Shown: piece after piece, positions 34,578 through 42,021 of the stretch
How positions within the stretch are numbered: position 1 is the stretch's first letter
Layout: every line of letters starts with the position of its first letter
NCBI GenBank assembly: GCA_947629255.1
Contig: CANRDF010000004.1
Coordinates: forward strand, 1 to 63,302
Source of the DNA: an uncultured Bacilli bacterium
GTDB taxonomy: Bacteria; Bacillota_I; Bacilli_A; RF39; UBA660
Reading direction: 5' to 3'
DNA length: 63,302 nt
Made by a program: the position numbers and the translations under genes
The notes under the pieces: generated by a model
The model's database searches: none
Told to the model about the DNA's origin: nothing
What the model saw: only the letters and a program-made list of their open reading frames with translations

Positions 34578-34609
34578 GACATTTACATTTTTGTAAGTGT
34601 CATTTTTTT
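34578..34609 (+). terminator. Antisense RNA A terminator
   Basis: GACATTTAC (34578-34586) pairs with GTAAGTGTC (34593-34601), followed by T7. Confidence 0.8.
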
Positions 34610-34701
34610 ATTAGGAAAATAATTAATATGATTTCCCATAATATGGTGATTACATACTGCAAGACTTTTAAACGATATATATGTCTTTTCGTCATATTCA
34701 T
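34600..34701 (-). CDS. Predicted type I toxin A, 33-residue membrane peptide
   Basis: The peptide MNMTKRHIYRLKVLQYVITI continues LWEIILIIFLIKK: a basic amphipathic start, one hydrophobic helix with a Trp, and a C-terminal Lys-Lys. It aligns with toxin C (same length, shared ITILW and IKK). GAAAGGGG lies upstream; two in-frame ATGs (34701, 34695) are possible starts. The 5' leader pairs with the ribosome binding site (see copy C). Small size, promoter, leader structure and an antisense RNA are what define type I toxins; toxicity is untested. Confidence 0.7.
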   Translation of the reverse strand: MNMTKRHIYRLKVLQYVITILWEIILIIFLIKK

Positions 34702-34781
34702 CACACCCCTTTCTTCTTTAAATTTTGTTATAGAGAGAAGAAAGTGGTAGACACTCAGCAACTAAAATGCTTCCTATGAAC

Positions 34782-34810
34782 ATATTAGCACACTTTTATA
34801 ATATTAGCAA
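34782..34810 (-). promoter_or_regulatory. Toxin promoter, TA copy A
   Basis: On the minus strand TTGCTA (34810-34805), 17 bases, TAATAT (34787-34782) with TG extension. Identical hexamers and spacing occur in copies B and C. Confidence 0.8.
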
Positions 34811-34841
34811 GCAAAAAAATGATAATTATCTACTGAAAATA

Positions 34842-34903
34842 AAATTGGTTGTTACGCTGGGTGACAACCAATTTAACACTTGAAGAATAAAACTTCTTTT
34901 TTT
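34842..34903 (+). terminator. Strong hairpin and adjoining terminator before the P-type ATPase
   Basis: An 11-bp perfect stem (34842-34852 with 34864-34874, GC-containing loop) is followed by a second short stem GAAG/CTTC (34882-34896) with T7. The second part looks like an intrinsic terminator. The first has no T tract. The only + strand transcripts that could reach it come from read-through of copy A. Confidence 0.55.
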
Positions 34904-34945
34904 GTCTTTTTTTTGTTATAATTTTTTTAATGAGGACGTGGAATT

Positions 34946-37300
34946 ATGGAAAAATATGAAGAAAATGGTTTGAGTCAAAGTGAAGTGGAAGAAAGAATTC
35001 AAAAAGGACTTGTAAACTTTGATGACCAACCTAAAACAAAATCAATTAAACAAATTATTGCAAGTAACTTTTTTACTTATTTTAACTTTTTAAATTTAGC
35101 TTTAGGACTTGCTGTTTTTCTTTCAGGATTATTTAGTCATCAACTTTTTCAAGGTTTAAAAAATTGTTTGTTTATGGGTGTTATTATTATCAATTCGATT
35201 ATTAGTATTATTGAAGAAATTATTTCTAAGAAAATTATTGATAAACTTTCCATGGTTTCTGAATCGGATATTATTGTTCTTCGTGATGGTAAGAAAGTAT
35301 CTAAAAAATTAGAAGAACTCGTTTTAGATGATGTGATTGAACTTCAAAGAGGACATCAAGTTGTTTGTGATTCTATTGTTTTAGATGGAGAAGTAGAAGT
35401 CAATGAATCGTTAATTACTGGAGAACCTAATTCTATAGTAAAGAAAAAAGGTGACTCGTTGCTTTCCGGTTCTTTTCTAGTGAGTGGAACATGCCTAGCT
35501 AAAATTGTTCATATTGGAAATGAAAACTATGTATCAAAAATATCTAGAGAAGCTAAATACAATAAAAAAGTAAATTCGATTATTATGGATTCTTTTGAAA
35601 AACTTTTAAAAGTGTTATCTATCTGTATTATTCCAATTGGAATTATTATGTTCTTTAGTCAATTTCATGCAAGTGAAGGAGTCGTCACTGATGCAATTTT
35701 TACGACGGTTGCAGCTTTAATTGGAATGATTCCTGAAGGGCTTGTTTTACTTACGAGTTCTGTGATGGCAGTGAGTGTTATCCGTTTGTCAAAATACAAA
35801 GTTTTAGTACAACAACTTTATTGTATTGAAACGTTAGCAAGAGTAGATGTCATTTGTTTAGATAAAACAGGAACACTTACAAAGGGATCAATGAAAGTTG
35901 TGGATACCATTCCTTATAAAAAAGCAACGAAAGAACATTTAAGTGAGATTGTTTCCTTATTTTGTCAAAATGTGAGAGATGCGAATGCTACGATGGAAGC
36001 TTTGCAACAAGAATTTCAACAGGAAGTCACAGATACTGTTGTCGAAGAAATTCCTTTTTCTTCCGAACGAAAGTTTAGTGGAATTGAGTTTAAAAGTCAT
36101 GGAACTATTTATATTGGTGCACCGGAATTTTTGATATCCGATAAAAAATTAATTCCTAGTGATATTGTAAAAAAACAAGAGAATTACCGGGTTTTACTTG
36201 TAGGGACTAGTCAAAAGAAAATTAGTAAAACGCCAAGTGATATTGAAATTTTAGGATACATTCTGATAGAGGATGTCATTCGTGAAGAAGCAAAAAATAC
36301 TTTAGAATACTTTAAATCTCAGGGAGTTGCTGTGAAGATTATTTCAGGAGACCAAGTAAAAACAGTTTTGAATATTGCGGAACGTGTAGGTCTTAAAAAC
36401 ATGAAAGGAATTGATGTGGGAGATTTAAGCGAGGAAGAATTAAAGGGAGCTATCTTAGAGTATCAAGTTTTTGGCCGAGTAAAACCAGAACAAAAAAAGA
36501 TTATTATTGAAACATTACAAAAGAGCGGAAGAACCGTTGCAATGACAGGAGATGGAGTGAATGACGTTCTTGCTTTAAAACAATCTGACTGTGCAATCTC
36601 AGTTGCTAGTGGAAGTGATGCCGCGAGAAATGTGGCTCAACTTGTATTATTAGATGATAACTTTGATTCTTTACCAAAAATTGTTGCCGAGGGAAGAAGA
36701 ACCATTAACAATATTGAAAGAAGTGCATCTTTACTTTTAGTAAAAACGATTTATACCGTTTTACTCATTCTTTTAAGTGTTGTACTATCTGCAAAATATT
36801 TCTTTATTCCTATACAACTTACTTTAATTACCACATTTACGATTGGAACTCCATCTTTCATTTTAGCCTTAGAACCGAACCATGATTTAGTGAAAGGAAA
36901 CTTTCTTTTAAAAGTTGTCAGTCGAAGCCTTCCTGTTGCTTTAACGATTGTCTTTAATGTTCTACTCGTCACATTATTTACTTATACGTTCCATTTATCT
37001 TATGAAATGCAAAGTTCGATTGCTGTGTTCTTAACCGCGATTACAGGATTTATTTATCTTTATAAAATTTGTACACCATTTACTTTACTTCGAATCGTGT
37101 TATTTATGGGATTACTTTTAGGCTTCATCTACTGTGTGTTATTCCAATATGATTTCTTTAATTTAATTCCAATCACACCAGCAAGTGCATTAATTGGCTT
37201 TGTTCTATCCATAGATTCTCTTTATATTTATAAAAAAGCAAACCATTATATGAGTAAGATATTCTCAAAATTAGATCCGACAATTCCTATTGAGTATTAG
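34946..37300 (+). CDS. P-type cation-transporting ATPase
   Basis: The 784-residue protein has the P-type ATPase order. It has paired N-terminal helices, an actuator domain with LITGEPNSI, a membrane segment with PEGL (in MIPEGLVLLTS), the phosphorylation motif DKTGTLT (Asp about 305), a nucleotide-binding domain and hinge motif GDGVNDVLAL (about 535-544). C-terminal helices follow. Without CPx or heavy-metal domains it belongs to the broad type II group; Gram-positive PEGL proteins of this kind are of uncertain cation specificity. Followed after 12 bases by an unknown gene, likely co-transcribed. Confidence 0.92.
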   Translation: MEKYEENGLSQSEVEERIQKGLVNFDDQPKTKSIKQIIASNFFTYFNFLNLALGLAVFLSGLFSHQLFQGLKNCLFMGVIIINSIISIIEEIISKKIIDKLSMVSESDIIVLRDGKKVSKKLEELVLDDVIELQRGHQVVCDSIVLDGEVEVNESLITGEPNSIVKKKGDSLLSGSFLVSGTCLAKIVHIGNENYVSKISREAKYNKKVNSIIMDSFEKLLKVLSICIIPIGIIMFFSQFHASEGVVTDAIFTTVAALIGMIPEGLVLLTSSVMAVSVIRLSKYKVLVQQLYCIETLARVDVICLDKTGTLTKGSMKVVDTIPYKKATKEHLSEIVSLFCQNVRDANATMEALQQEFQQEVTDTVVEEIPFSSERKFSGIEFKSHGTIYIGAPEFLISDKKLIPSDIVKKQENYRVLLVGTSQKKISKTPSDIEILGYILIEDVIREEAKNTLEYFKSQGVAVKIISGDQVKTVLNIAERVGLKNMKGIDVGDLSEEELKGAILEYQVFGRVKPEQKKIIIETLQKSGRTVAMTGDGVNDVLALKQSDCAISVASGSDAARNVAQLVLLDDNFDSLPKIVAEGRRTINNIERSASLLLVKTIYTVLLILLSVVLSAKYFFIPIQLTLITTFTIGTPSFILALEPNHDLVKGNFLLKVVSRSLPVALTIVFNVLLVTLFTYTFHLSYEMQSSIAVFLTAITGFIYLYKICTPFTLLRIVLFMGLLLGFIYCVLFQYDFFNLIPITPASALIGFVLSIDSLYIYKKANHYMSKIFSKLDPTIPIEY

Positions 37301-37312
37301 AGGAGAAAGAGT

Positions 37313-38626
37313 ATGAAATATTTAAATGAATCAAAAATCAATAGTTCTTATTATGTAAATGGAAGAATAGAATATGCAACCAAAAATTTACTAAAATACA
37401 TCAAGAATTTACCAGAAGACCAACAAGAAGATTACAAGCAAAAAGTATCCAATATTATAGATAAAGAAATAATGAGTGTACAAGATGTCATAGATTTTTT
37501 TGAAAATTATGATGTACTCATTCATGAAATGCAAAAAATATTGGAGCAAAAATGGCTTAAACTAGATTTTAAAAAGTATGTAGGATATTTAAAAGAAAGT
37601 ATCGAGTTTTTAGTGAGTCACTATGATACTAAAGAAGATGAAGAAAACTTCAAATACCTCTTAGAATATGTGAATCATAGTAGTAATATGGAAAGACTTA
37701 AAGAGATTTTAGATTTTTATAATTCTATCGTGCATAAATATAACAAATTAGAAATAACATCTATTGAAGATTATTTAAATAAGAAGAAACCTCCTCGTTT
37801 TTTAGTATATAGCACGGGAGGAGCTAAAATATTAAAAGATAATCAAAATTATCGTAAACAAGAAATATCTGTGAGTTATGTTATGGAAGAACAATTTGGA
37901 ACATATGCTTCTCAATATGGAAGTATTGGTTTTATATATCCTTATGAAGATGTGATCTCGGCATATCCTGAAGATATTTATTCATGGATTGATAATGATG
38001 GTGAAGAAAAAGACCCTTTAAAAGTGGATGATGAATTTATTTTAAGAAGTTTGCAATCTTATCATTTTGTGTTTCCTTTAAAATTAATCATTGAAAAAAA
38101 TAAAGAATTATCTAAAAAAATGACGGGACATATTTTGGATGACAGTATTTATAATGAACTATTAATTAAAGATACGGTACAACCGATTGGAATCTATATT
38201 ATGGACTATGGATTAAAAGATGCTTGTCATGGATATAAAAAAGCAAAAGAAATGGCTGAGAGTTGGAATCTACCACTAGTCGAAATTGATAAAAGTATAT
38301 ACCGAGTACAAGCAGGGTTAGATGCCTTTTCTTTAACTGATAAATATAATATTATTTTATCGATGATTGACCAGGTGTGTGAAGAAAATGCTGTCTGGGC
38401 TTATTATCGGGACTGGTGTCGTATTGGTTTTGATCATTTTGTTGACGAAGGAAAATCAGATTACTTTTTGGATGAAGTGTGGAAAATCTATTTAAAATTA
38501 AAAGAAACCAATCAAATCAGTGTAGCAAATATCAAAACAGAATTAAATCGTCTTATGGGATTTTTAAGCGAACAAGACGTGGTGAATCTTTTAAAGGATG
38601 CAAGGCAAGAAAGTATGAAAAAATGA
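37313..38626 (+). CDS. Unknown cytosolic protein, 437 residues
   Basis: I do not recognise it. The sequence is soluble, acidic and helical in its first 150 residues. A strand-rich middle with FLVYSTGGAKILK, GSIGFIYPYEDVISAYPEDIYSW and HFVFPLKLIIE follows, then a helical end. The central segment IGIYIMDYGLKDACHGYKKAKEMAESWNLPLVEIDK resembles a nucleotide-type alpha/beta fold, but no catalytic motif is certain. AGAGGAGAAAGAGT precedes the ATG. It is in an operon with the P-type ATPase and has its own terminator. Confidence 0.7.
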   Translation: MKYLNESKINSSYYVNGRIEYATKNLLKYIKNLPEDQQEDYKQKVSNIIDKEIMSVQDVIDFFENYDVLIHEMQKILEQKWLKLDFKKYVGYLKESIEFLVSHYDTKEDEENFKYLLEYVNHSSNMERLKEILDFYNSIVHKYNKLEITSIEDYLNKKKPPRFLVYSTGGAKILKDNQNYRKQEISVSYVMEEQFGTYASQYGSIGFIYPYEDVISAYPEDIYSWIDNDGEEKDPLKVDDEFILRSLQSYHFVFPLKLIIEKNKELSKKMTGHILDDSIYNELLIKDTVQPIGIYIMDYGLKDACHGYKKAKEMAESWNLPLVEIDKSIYRVQAGLDAFSLTDKYNIILSMIDQVCEENAVWAYYRDWCRIGFDHFVDEGKSDYFLDEVWKIYLKLKETNQISVANIKTELNRLMGFLSEQDVVNLLKDARQESMKK

Positions 38627-38654
38627 AAACAGTGAAATAAAACTGTTTTTTTTT
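38626..38654 (+). terminator. Terminator of the P-type ATPase operon
   Basis: AAAACAGT (38626-38633) pairs with ACTGTTTT (38642-38649), with T tract to 38654. Confidence 0.72.
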
Positions 38655-38714
38655 AGACGTTTATCCTAATCACAAATAGAGTATTTAAGTAAAATACCTA
38701 TGGGAGGGAAAAAT

Positions 38715-39161
38715 ATGTTATTTGATAACACAGATTTTAATTATGAAATTGGCTTTTTTAAAATTCCAGGAAGCGACTTTTCGAAAGAAATGAGAACCGA
38801 TAAGTTTTTAACACCGGAAGAAGGGTTTTTAAGAGGAAATTTATTTCGTGACGAATATGTGCCTTACAAAAATTTAACGTATTACAAATTAAAAGGGGAA
38901 AATGAAAGAGAAACTATGCTTTTAAAATTAATGTCTTATGCTTTTGCAATTGTTGATTTGAATCTCTATTTAGATTTACATCCAGAAGACCAAAATGCTT
39001 TCATGTTGTTTAAAAAATATACGAAAGAAAAATGTGATGTAGAAGAGGCTTACACAGAAAAATATGGTCCACTTATCGTTACAGATACAACAGGAAATAC
39101 CTTTAACTGGATTAAAAATCCATGGCCATGGGATAAGACAGGAGGGACTAAATATGTTTAA
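38715..39161 (+). CDS. CotJA-CotJB spore coat fusion
   Basis: The 148-residue protein joins two coat proteins that are separate in Bacillus. Residues about 30-60 (LTPEEGFLRGNLF, YVPYKNLTYYK) match CotJA. Residues about 62-145 (LLKLMSYAFAIVDLNLYLDL, HPEDQNAF, EKYGPL, NPWPWDK) match CotJB. The locus encodes inner coat components. ATG 38715 follows GGGAGGG. Its 3' end overlaps cotJC by eight bases, as expected of a cotJ operon. Confidence 0.85.
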   Translation: MLFDNTDFNYEIGFFKIPGSDFSKEMRTDKFLTPEEGFLRGNLFRDEYVPYKNLTYYKLKGENERETMLLKLMSYAFAIVDLNLYLDLHPEDQNAFMLFKKYTKEKCDVEEAYTEKYGPLIVTDTTGNTFNWIKNPWPWDKTGGTKYV

Positions 39162-39711
39162 GTATGTCAAACATTTAAATTATCCAATTAATATTCAGAA
39201 AAAAGATTTGAAAATGGCAAAAAATTTATTAACTCAATTTGGGGGTTCGAATGGAGAACTTGCTGCATCTCTTCGTTATTTTAGTCAAAAGTTTTCAATG
39301 CCAGATGAAAAAGGAAAAGCTTTGTTAAATGATATTGCAACAGAAGAACTTGGACATTGTGAAATGATTTGTACGATGGTGAGTCAATTAGTGAAAGATG
39401 CAACCGTAGAAGAATTAAAAGCAAATGGTCTAGAAAGTCTATATACAGAGCATGGAAAAGGGGTATATCCAACCGATTCTTTTGGAAATCCATTTACTGT
39501 GACTTACTTTGCTGTAACTGGAGATACATTAGCTGATTTATCGGAAGATATGGCTGCTGAGCAAAAAGCAAGAGCTATTTATGAAAACTTAATTGATGAA
39601 ACGGATGATGAAGATGTCCTTGCACCACTTCTATTCTTAAGACAAAGAGAAGTTGTTCATTTTAATCGTTTTAAAGAATTATATAAATATTATAAAAATA
39701 AGGGATATTAA
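39154..39711 (+). CDS. cotJC: Spore coat manganese-catalase-like protein CotJC
   Basis: The 185-residue protein is a member of the ferritin-like manganese catalase family. It has metal-binding helices with ATEELGHCEMI and DMAAEQKARAIYENLI, and a final VLAPLLFLRQREVVHF with a conserved Glu and His. CotJC is a spore coat protein. The ATG at 39154 is behind AGGAGGGAC and overlaps the CotJA-JB stop; the longer frame at 39064 is rejected. Confidence 0.93.
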   Translation: MFKYVKHLNYPINIQKKDLKMAKNLLTQFGGSNGELAASLRYFSQKFSMPDEKGKALLNDIATEELGHCEMICTMVSQLVKDATVEELKANGLESLYTEHGKGVYPTDSFGNPFTVTYFAVTGDTLADLSEDMAAEQKARAIYENLIDETDDEDVLAPLLFLRQREVVHFNRFKELYKYYKNKGY

Positions 39712-39712
39712 A

Positions 39713-39736
39713 GGCACGAAAAAAGTGTCTTTTTTT
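39713..39736 (+). terminator. Terminator of the cotJ operon
   Basis: GGCAC (39713-39717) pairs with GTGTC (39725-39729), followed by T7. Confidence 0.65.
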
Positions 39737-39792
39737 CTTGTATTCCTCTTCTTTTTGTGGTATCTTTTTATTAAGGAAAGATAGGGATTTAT

Positions 39793-40551
39793 ATGGATGA
39801 AAAAAAGAAAAAAACAACTTCAAAGAAAACGAGTACAAAGACAAGTACAGCTAAGAAAAACGGTGTAAAAAAGACGACTACTAGAAAGACAACGACCAAA
39901 AAGCCAGCATCTAAGAAACCCGTTGCCAAAGTAGAGAAGAAAGTTGTAGAAGAAAAAATTATTGAAGAGAAAGAAAGTTTTCAAGAACCAATTGAAATGA
40001 ATGAAGAACCTAAAAAAGAGGCAAAAGTTGTTTGGAATGAAAAGAGTCATTTAAAAGCAATTATTATGGCTGTTGTAGCCTTTCTTGTTTTAGCAGTAGG
40101 TGTTATCGTGGCTTTTATACAAGCAGAGGAAAGTGGTGCTTCTTACAGTGATAAATGGAAAGATAAAAGTTATTTAGTTGAAAAAGAATATGCAGCATCT
40201 GTGACTTGTGATGGAATTCCAAATGCTATTTTAGGAGACCAAGCGTTTATTCTTGTGACTTCATTTAATGAAGAAGAATTTCATTTAGAAAAAGATTTAG
40301 CAAGACTGATTCGTGAAAATCATATTGAAGATTTTTATGTTTATCCTTTAGTTGATAATTGTGGGCCAATCAGCAATGCATCAAGTGTTGCAGGAAGGAA
40401 TCTATTATTAACAAAAGGTTTAGAACACACTCCAGCAATTTTATATTACCGAAATGGAAAGCTAGAAGAAGTTGTAGAACGTGAAGATGAAAAAATGTTA
40501 GAAGTAGGAGATTTCCAAAAGTTACTTGATATTTATGAAATTACAAAATAA
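39793..40551 (+). CDS. Membrane-anchored thioredoxin-fold protein with Lys/Thr-rich N-terminus
   Basis: The 252-residue protein has about 55 residues of Lys/Thr/Ser-rich repeat (KKTTTRKTTTKKP), then Glu/Lys sequence, a membrane helix (about 89-111), and an outer domain. In that domain LVTSF, DNCGP and THTPAILYYRNGK-like segments (cis-Pro) suggest a thioredoxin fold. The CxxC motif is absent, so it is unlikely to be a redox enzyme. The basic tail is cytoplasmic and resembles histone-like or NfeD-tail sequence at 58121-58672. Function unknown. Confidence 0.68.
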   Translation: MDEKKKKTTSKKTSTKTSTAKKNGVKKTTTRKTTTKKPASKKPVAKVEKKVVEEKIIEEKESFQEPIEMNEEPKKEAKVVWNEKSHLKAIIMAVVAFLVLAVGVIVAFIQAEESGASYSDKWKDKSYLVEKEYAASVTCDGIPNAILGDQAFILVTSFNEEEFHLEKDLARLIRENHIEDFYVYPLVDNCGPISNASSVAGRNLLLTKGLEHTPAILYYRNGKLEEVVEREDEKMLEVGDFQKLLDIYEITK

Positions 40552-40586
40552 AAAGAGAAATCTTTTTTTCTTTTAGGAGGGTGCAT

Positions 40587-41117
40587 ATGTTAAACGTTGT
40601 TTTATTTGAACCAGAAATTCCTGGAAATACTGGAAATATCATGCGTACTTGTGTTGCTACACATACTCGTCTTCATTTGATTGAGCCTCTTGGTTTTTCT
40701 TTGGAAGAAAAGTATATTAAAAGAAGTGGGGTAAATTACATCGAGCATTGTGATTATACAGTATATTCAAATTGGGAAGAATTTGAGAAGAAAAATCAGG
40801 GAACTTATTATTTTTATACAAGATATGGTCATAAACCACATTCGGAGTTTGATTATTCAAATACGGATGAAAATATTTATCTTATTTTTGGAAAAGAAAG
40901 TACAGGTATCCCAAGAAGCATTTTGAAGCCTCATTTAGAATCTTGTGCAAGAATTCCAATGACGGATAAAGTTCGAGCTTTAAATTTATCAAATTCTGTT
41001 GCCATTGTTTTATATGAAGCATTAAGACAACAAAATTATATTGATTTATTAAAAGACGAGCCAGGAGACGCTGGTCATAAAGGAAATCATTTTATCGAGG
41101 ATTACTATGAACTGTAA
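40587..41117 (+). CDS. trmL: tRNA (cytidine/uridine-34-2'-O)-methyltransferase TrmL
   Basis: The 176-residue protein is a SPOUT methyltransferase. NVVLFEPEIPGNTGNIMRTC opens the protein; LIFGKESTGIP and LNLSNSVAIVLYEALRQQN form the knot. TrmL methylates the wobble ribose of certain leucine tRNAs. ATG 40587 follows TAGGAGGGTGC. It overlaps the next gene by 11 bases. Confidence 0.93.
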   Translation: MLNVVLFEPEIPGNTGNIMRTCVATHTRLHLIEPLGFSLEEKYIKRSGVNYIEHCDYTVYSNWEEFEKKNQGTYYFYTRYGHKPHSEFDYSNTDENIYLIFGKESTGIPRSILKPHLESCARIPMTDKVRALNLSNSVAIVLYEALRQQNYIDLLKDEPGDAGHKGNHFIEDYYEL

Positions 41118-41385
41118 AAGATGCGGAAAAGCGATTGGAACAGACCGAGGAATTTGTCCATTCTGTGGAGCAATGTTAAGTCAAGACCAAATGGCTACTT
41201 ATAAACAAATGAAAAAAGAAAATCGTTTTCAAGAAGAAATGATTACTGAAAAATATAATGGCAAAAAGGTTTATTATGAAAAAAGAGAAGGATCGGATTC
41301 CAATTTCTATATATGGATTATTCTCTTTGGACTTCTTATCATCATTGCCGTTGTTGTTCTTGTGGTTGTCTTAGGAATTTTCTAA
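41107..41385 (+). CDS. Zinc-ribbon membrane protein
   Basis: The 92-residue protein has an N-terminal zinc ribbon (CKRCGKAIGTDRGICPFCG, four Cys), a charged middle and one C-terminal membrane helix (about 71-91). It probably binds a zinc ion on the cytoplasmic side. No function is known. Its start lies within the trmL 3' end, and its stop lies inside a terminator hairpin. Confidence 0.8.
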   Translation: MNCKRCGKAIGTDRGICPFCGAMLSQDQMATYKQMKKENRFQEEMITEKYNGKKVYYEKREGSDSNFYIWIILFGLLIIIAVVVLVVVLGIF

Positions 41386-41394
41386 GACTTTTTT
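41368..41394 (+). terminator. Terminator embedded in the zinc-ribbon gene 3' end
   Basis: GTCTTAG (41368-41374) pairs perfectly with CTAAGAC (41382-41388), followed by T6. The stop codon lies in the second arm. Confidence 0.82.
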
Positions 41395-41449
41395 CTTGCC
41401 TTTTCGCATATAAAAAATAAAATGATCCAAACTATAAAAGAGGGATTTT

Positions 41450-41968
41450 ATGAAACTACTATTTGTTTGTATCAAGATTTTCTTTGCCCGTATTTTAGAT
41501 GTGACTATCGCGACGTTTAGACAAAATATTTTATTAAAGGGTAAATGTGTTTTAGGTTCTTTGTTAGCTTTTGCAGAAATTATGATTTGGTTTTTAGTAG
41601 CTAGAGAAGCTCTTACGATTCCTATTCAAAGTTTATGGATTCCCATTTCTTATTCGCTAGGTTTTGCAACGGGGACTCTCATTGGAAGTTTATTATCGAA
41701 ACATTTTATTCGGGGAGAAGTAGGGGTTCAAATTATTATTGATGAAGAAGAAAAAAAAGATTTAGTGAATTCCTTAAAAATACGAGGATACCCCATTAAT
41801 ATTCTTCATTTAGAAAGTGGTTTTAACAGTGTTCCAAAGCTTATGATTTTCATTGAAGTGAGTACGAAAAATTTAAAAAAATTGGAAACTTTAATTCAGC
41901 AAAATGATCCAGATGCTTTTATTGTGATTAGTGATACGAAAAAAGTACTTAAAGGAACGATGAAATAA
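41450..41968 (+). CDS. UPF0316 (DUF2179) membrane protein
   Basis: The 172-residue protein has three N-terminal membrane helices and a C-terminal alpha/beta domain. Signatures are FFARILDVTIATFRQ, GFATGTLIGSLL and DPDAFIVISDTKKVLKG. This matches UPF0316, whose cytoplasmic domain resembles DUF2179. Function unknown, possibly transport-associated. Separate gene with its own terminator. Confidence 0.88.
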   Translation: MKLLFVCIKIFFARILDVTIATFRQNILLKGKCVLGSLLAFAEIMIWFLVAREALTIPIQSLWIPISYSLGFATGTLIGSLLSKHFIRGEVGVQIIIDEEEKKDLVNSLKIRGYPINILHLESGFNSVPKLMIFIEVSTKNLKKLETLIQQNDPDAFIVISDTKKVLKGTMK

Positions 41969-41971
41969 AAG

Positions 41972-41997
41972 GAAACTCATAGAATGGTTTCTTTTTT
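41972..41997 (+). terminator. Terminator after the UPF0316 gene
   Basis: GAAAC (41972-41976) pairs with GTTTC (41987-41991), with further A/T pairing and T6. Confidence 0.62.
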
Positions 41998-42021
41998 CAT
42001 ATATTTCACTAGGTGGTTTTC

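Larger units (their letters stand above)
34501..34609 (+). ncRNA. Predicted antitoxin antisense RNA, TA copy A
   Basis: A transcript of about 109 nt is predicted from the promoter at 34466-34494 (start near 34501) to the terminator hairpin at 34578-34609. It is antisense to the 3' untranslated part and last codon or so of toxin A. It contains a hairpin GCATTTCAG/CTGAATGT. The opening AGATGGAGGAAACTTCATAAAAT is largely conserved in all four copies. The predicted role is to pair with the toxin message and block translation or trigger decay. Confidence 0.72.

Noticed and set aside
34556-34750. 64-codon + strand frame
   Set aside because: It overlaps toxin A in antisense, has no ribosome binding site and lies across the antisense RNA terminator.
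34408-34945. Simple empty intergenic region
   Set aside because: It holds TA copy A and the hairpins described; nothing else was found.
39820-39960. CRISPR-like or tandem DNA repeat
   Set aside because: The repetition is codon-level Lys/Thr low complexity without equal spacers.
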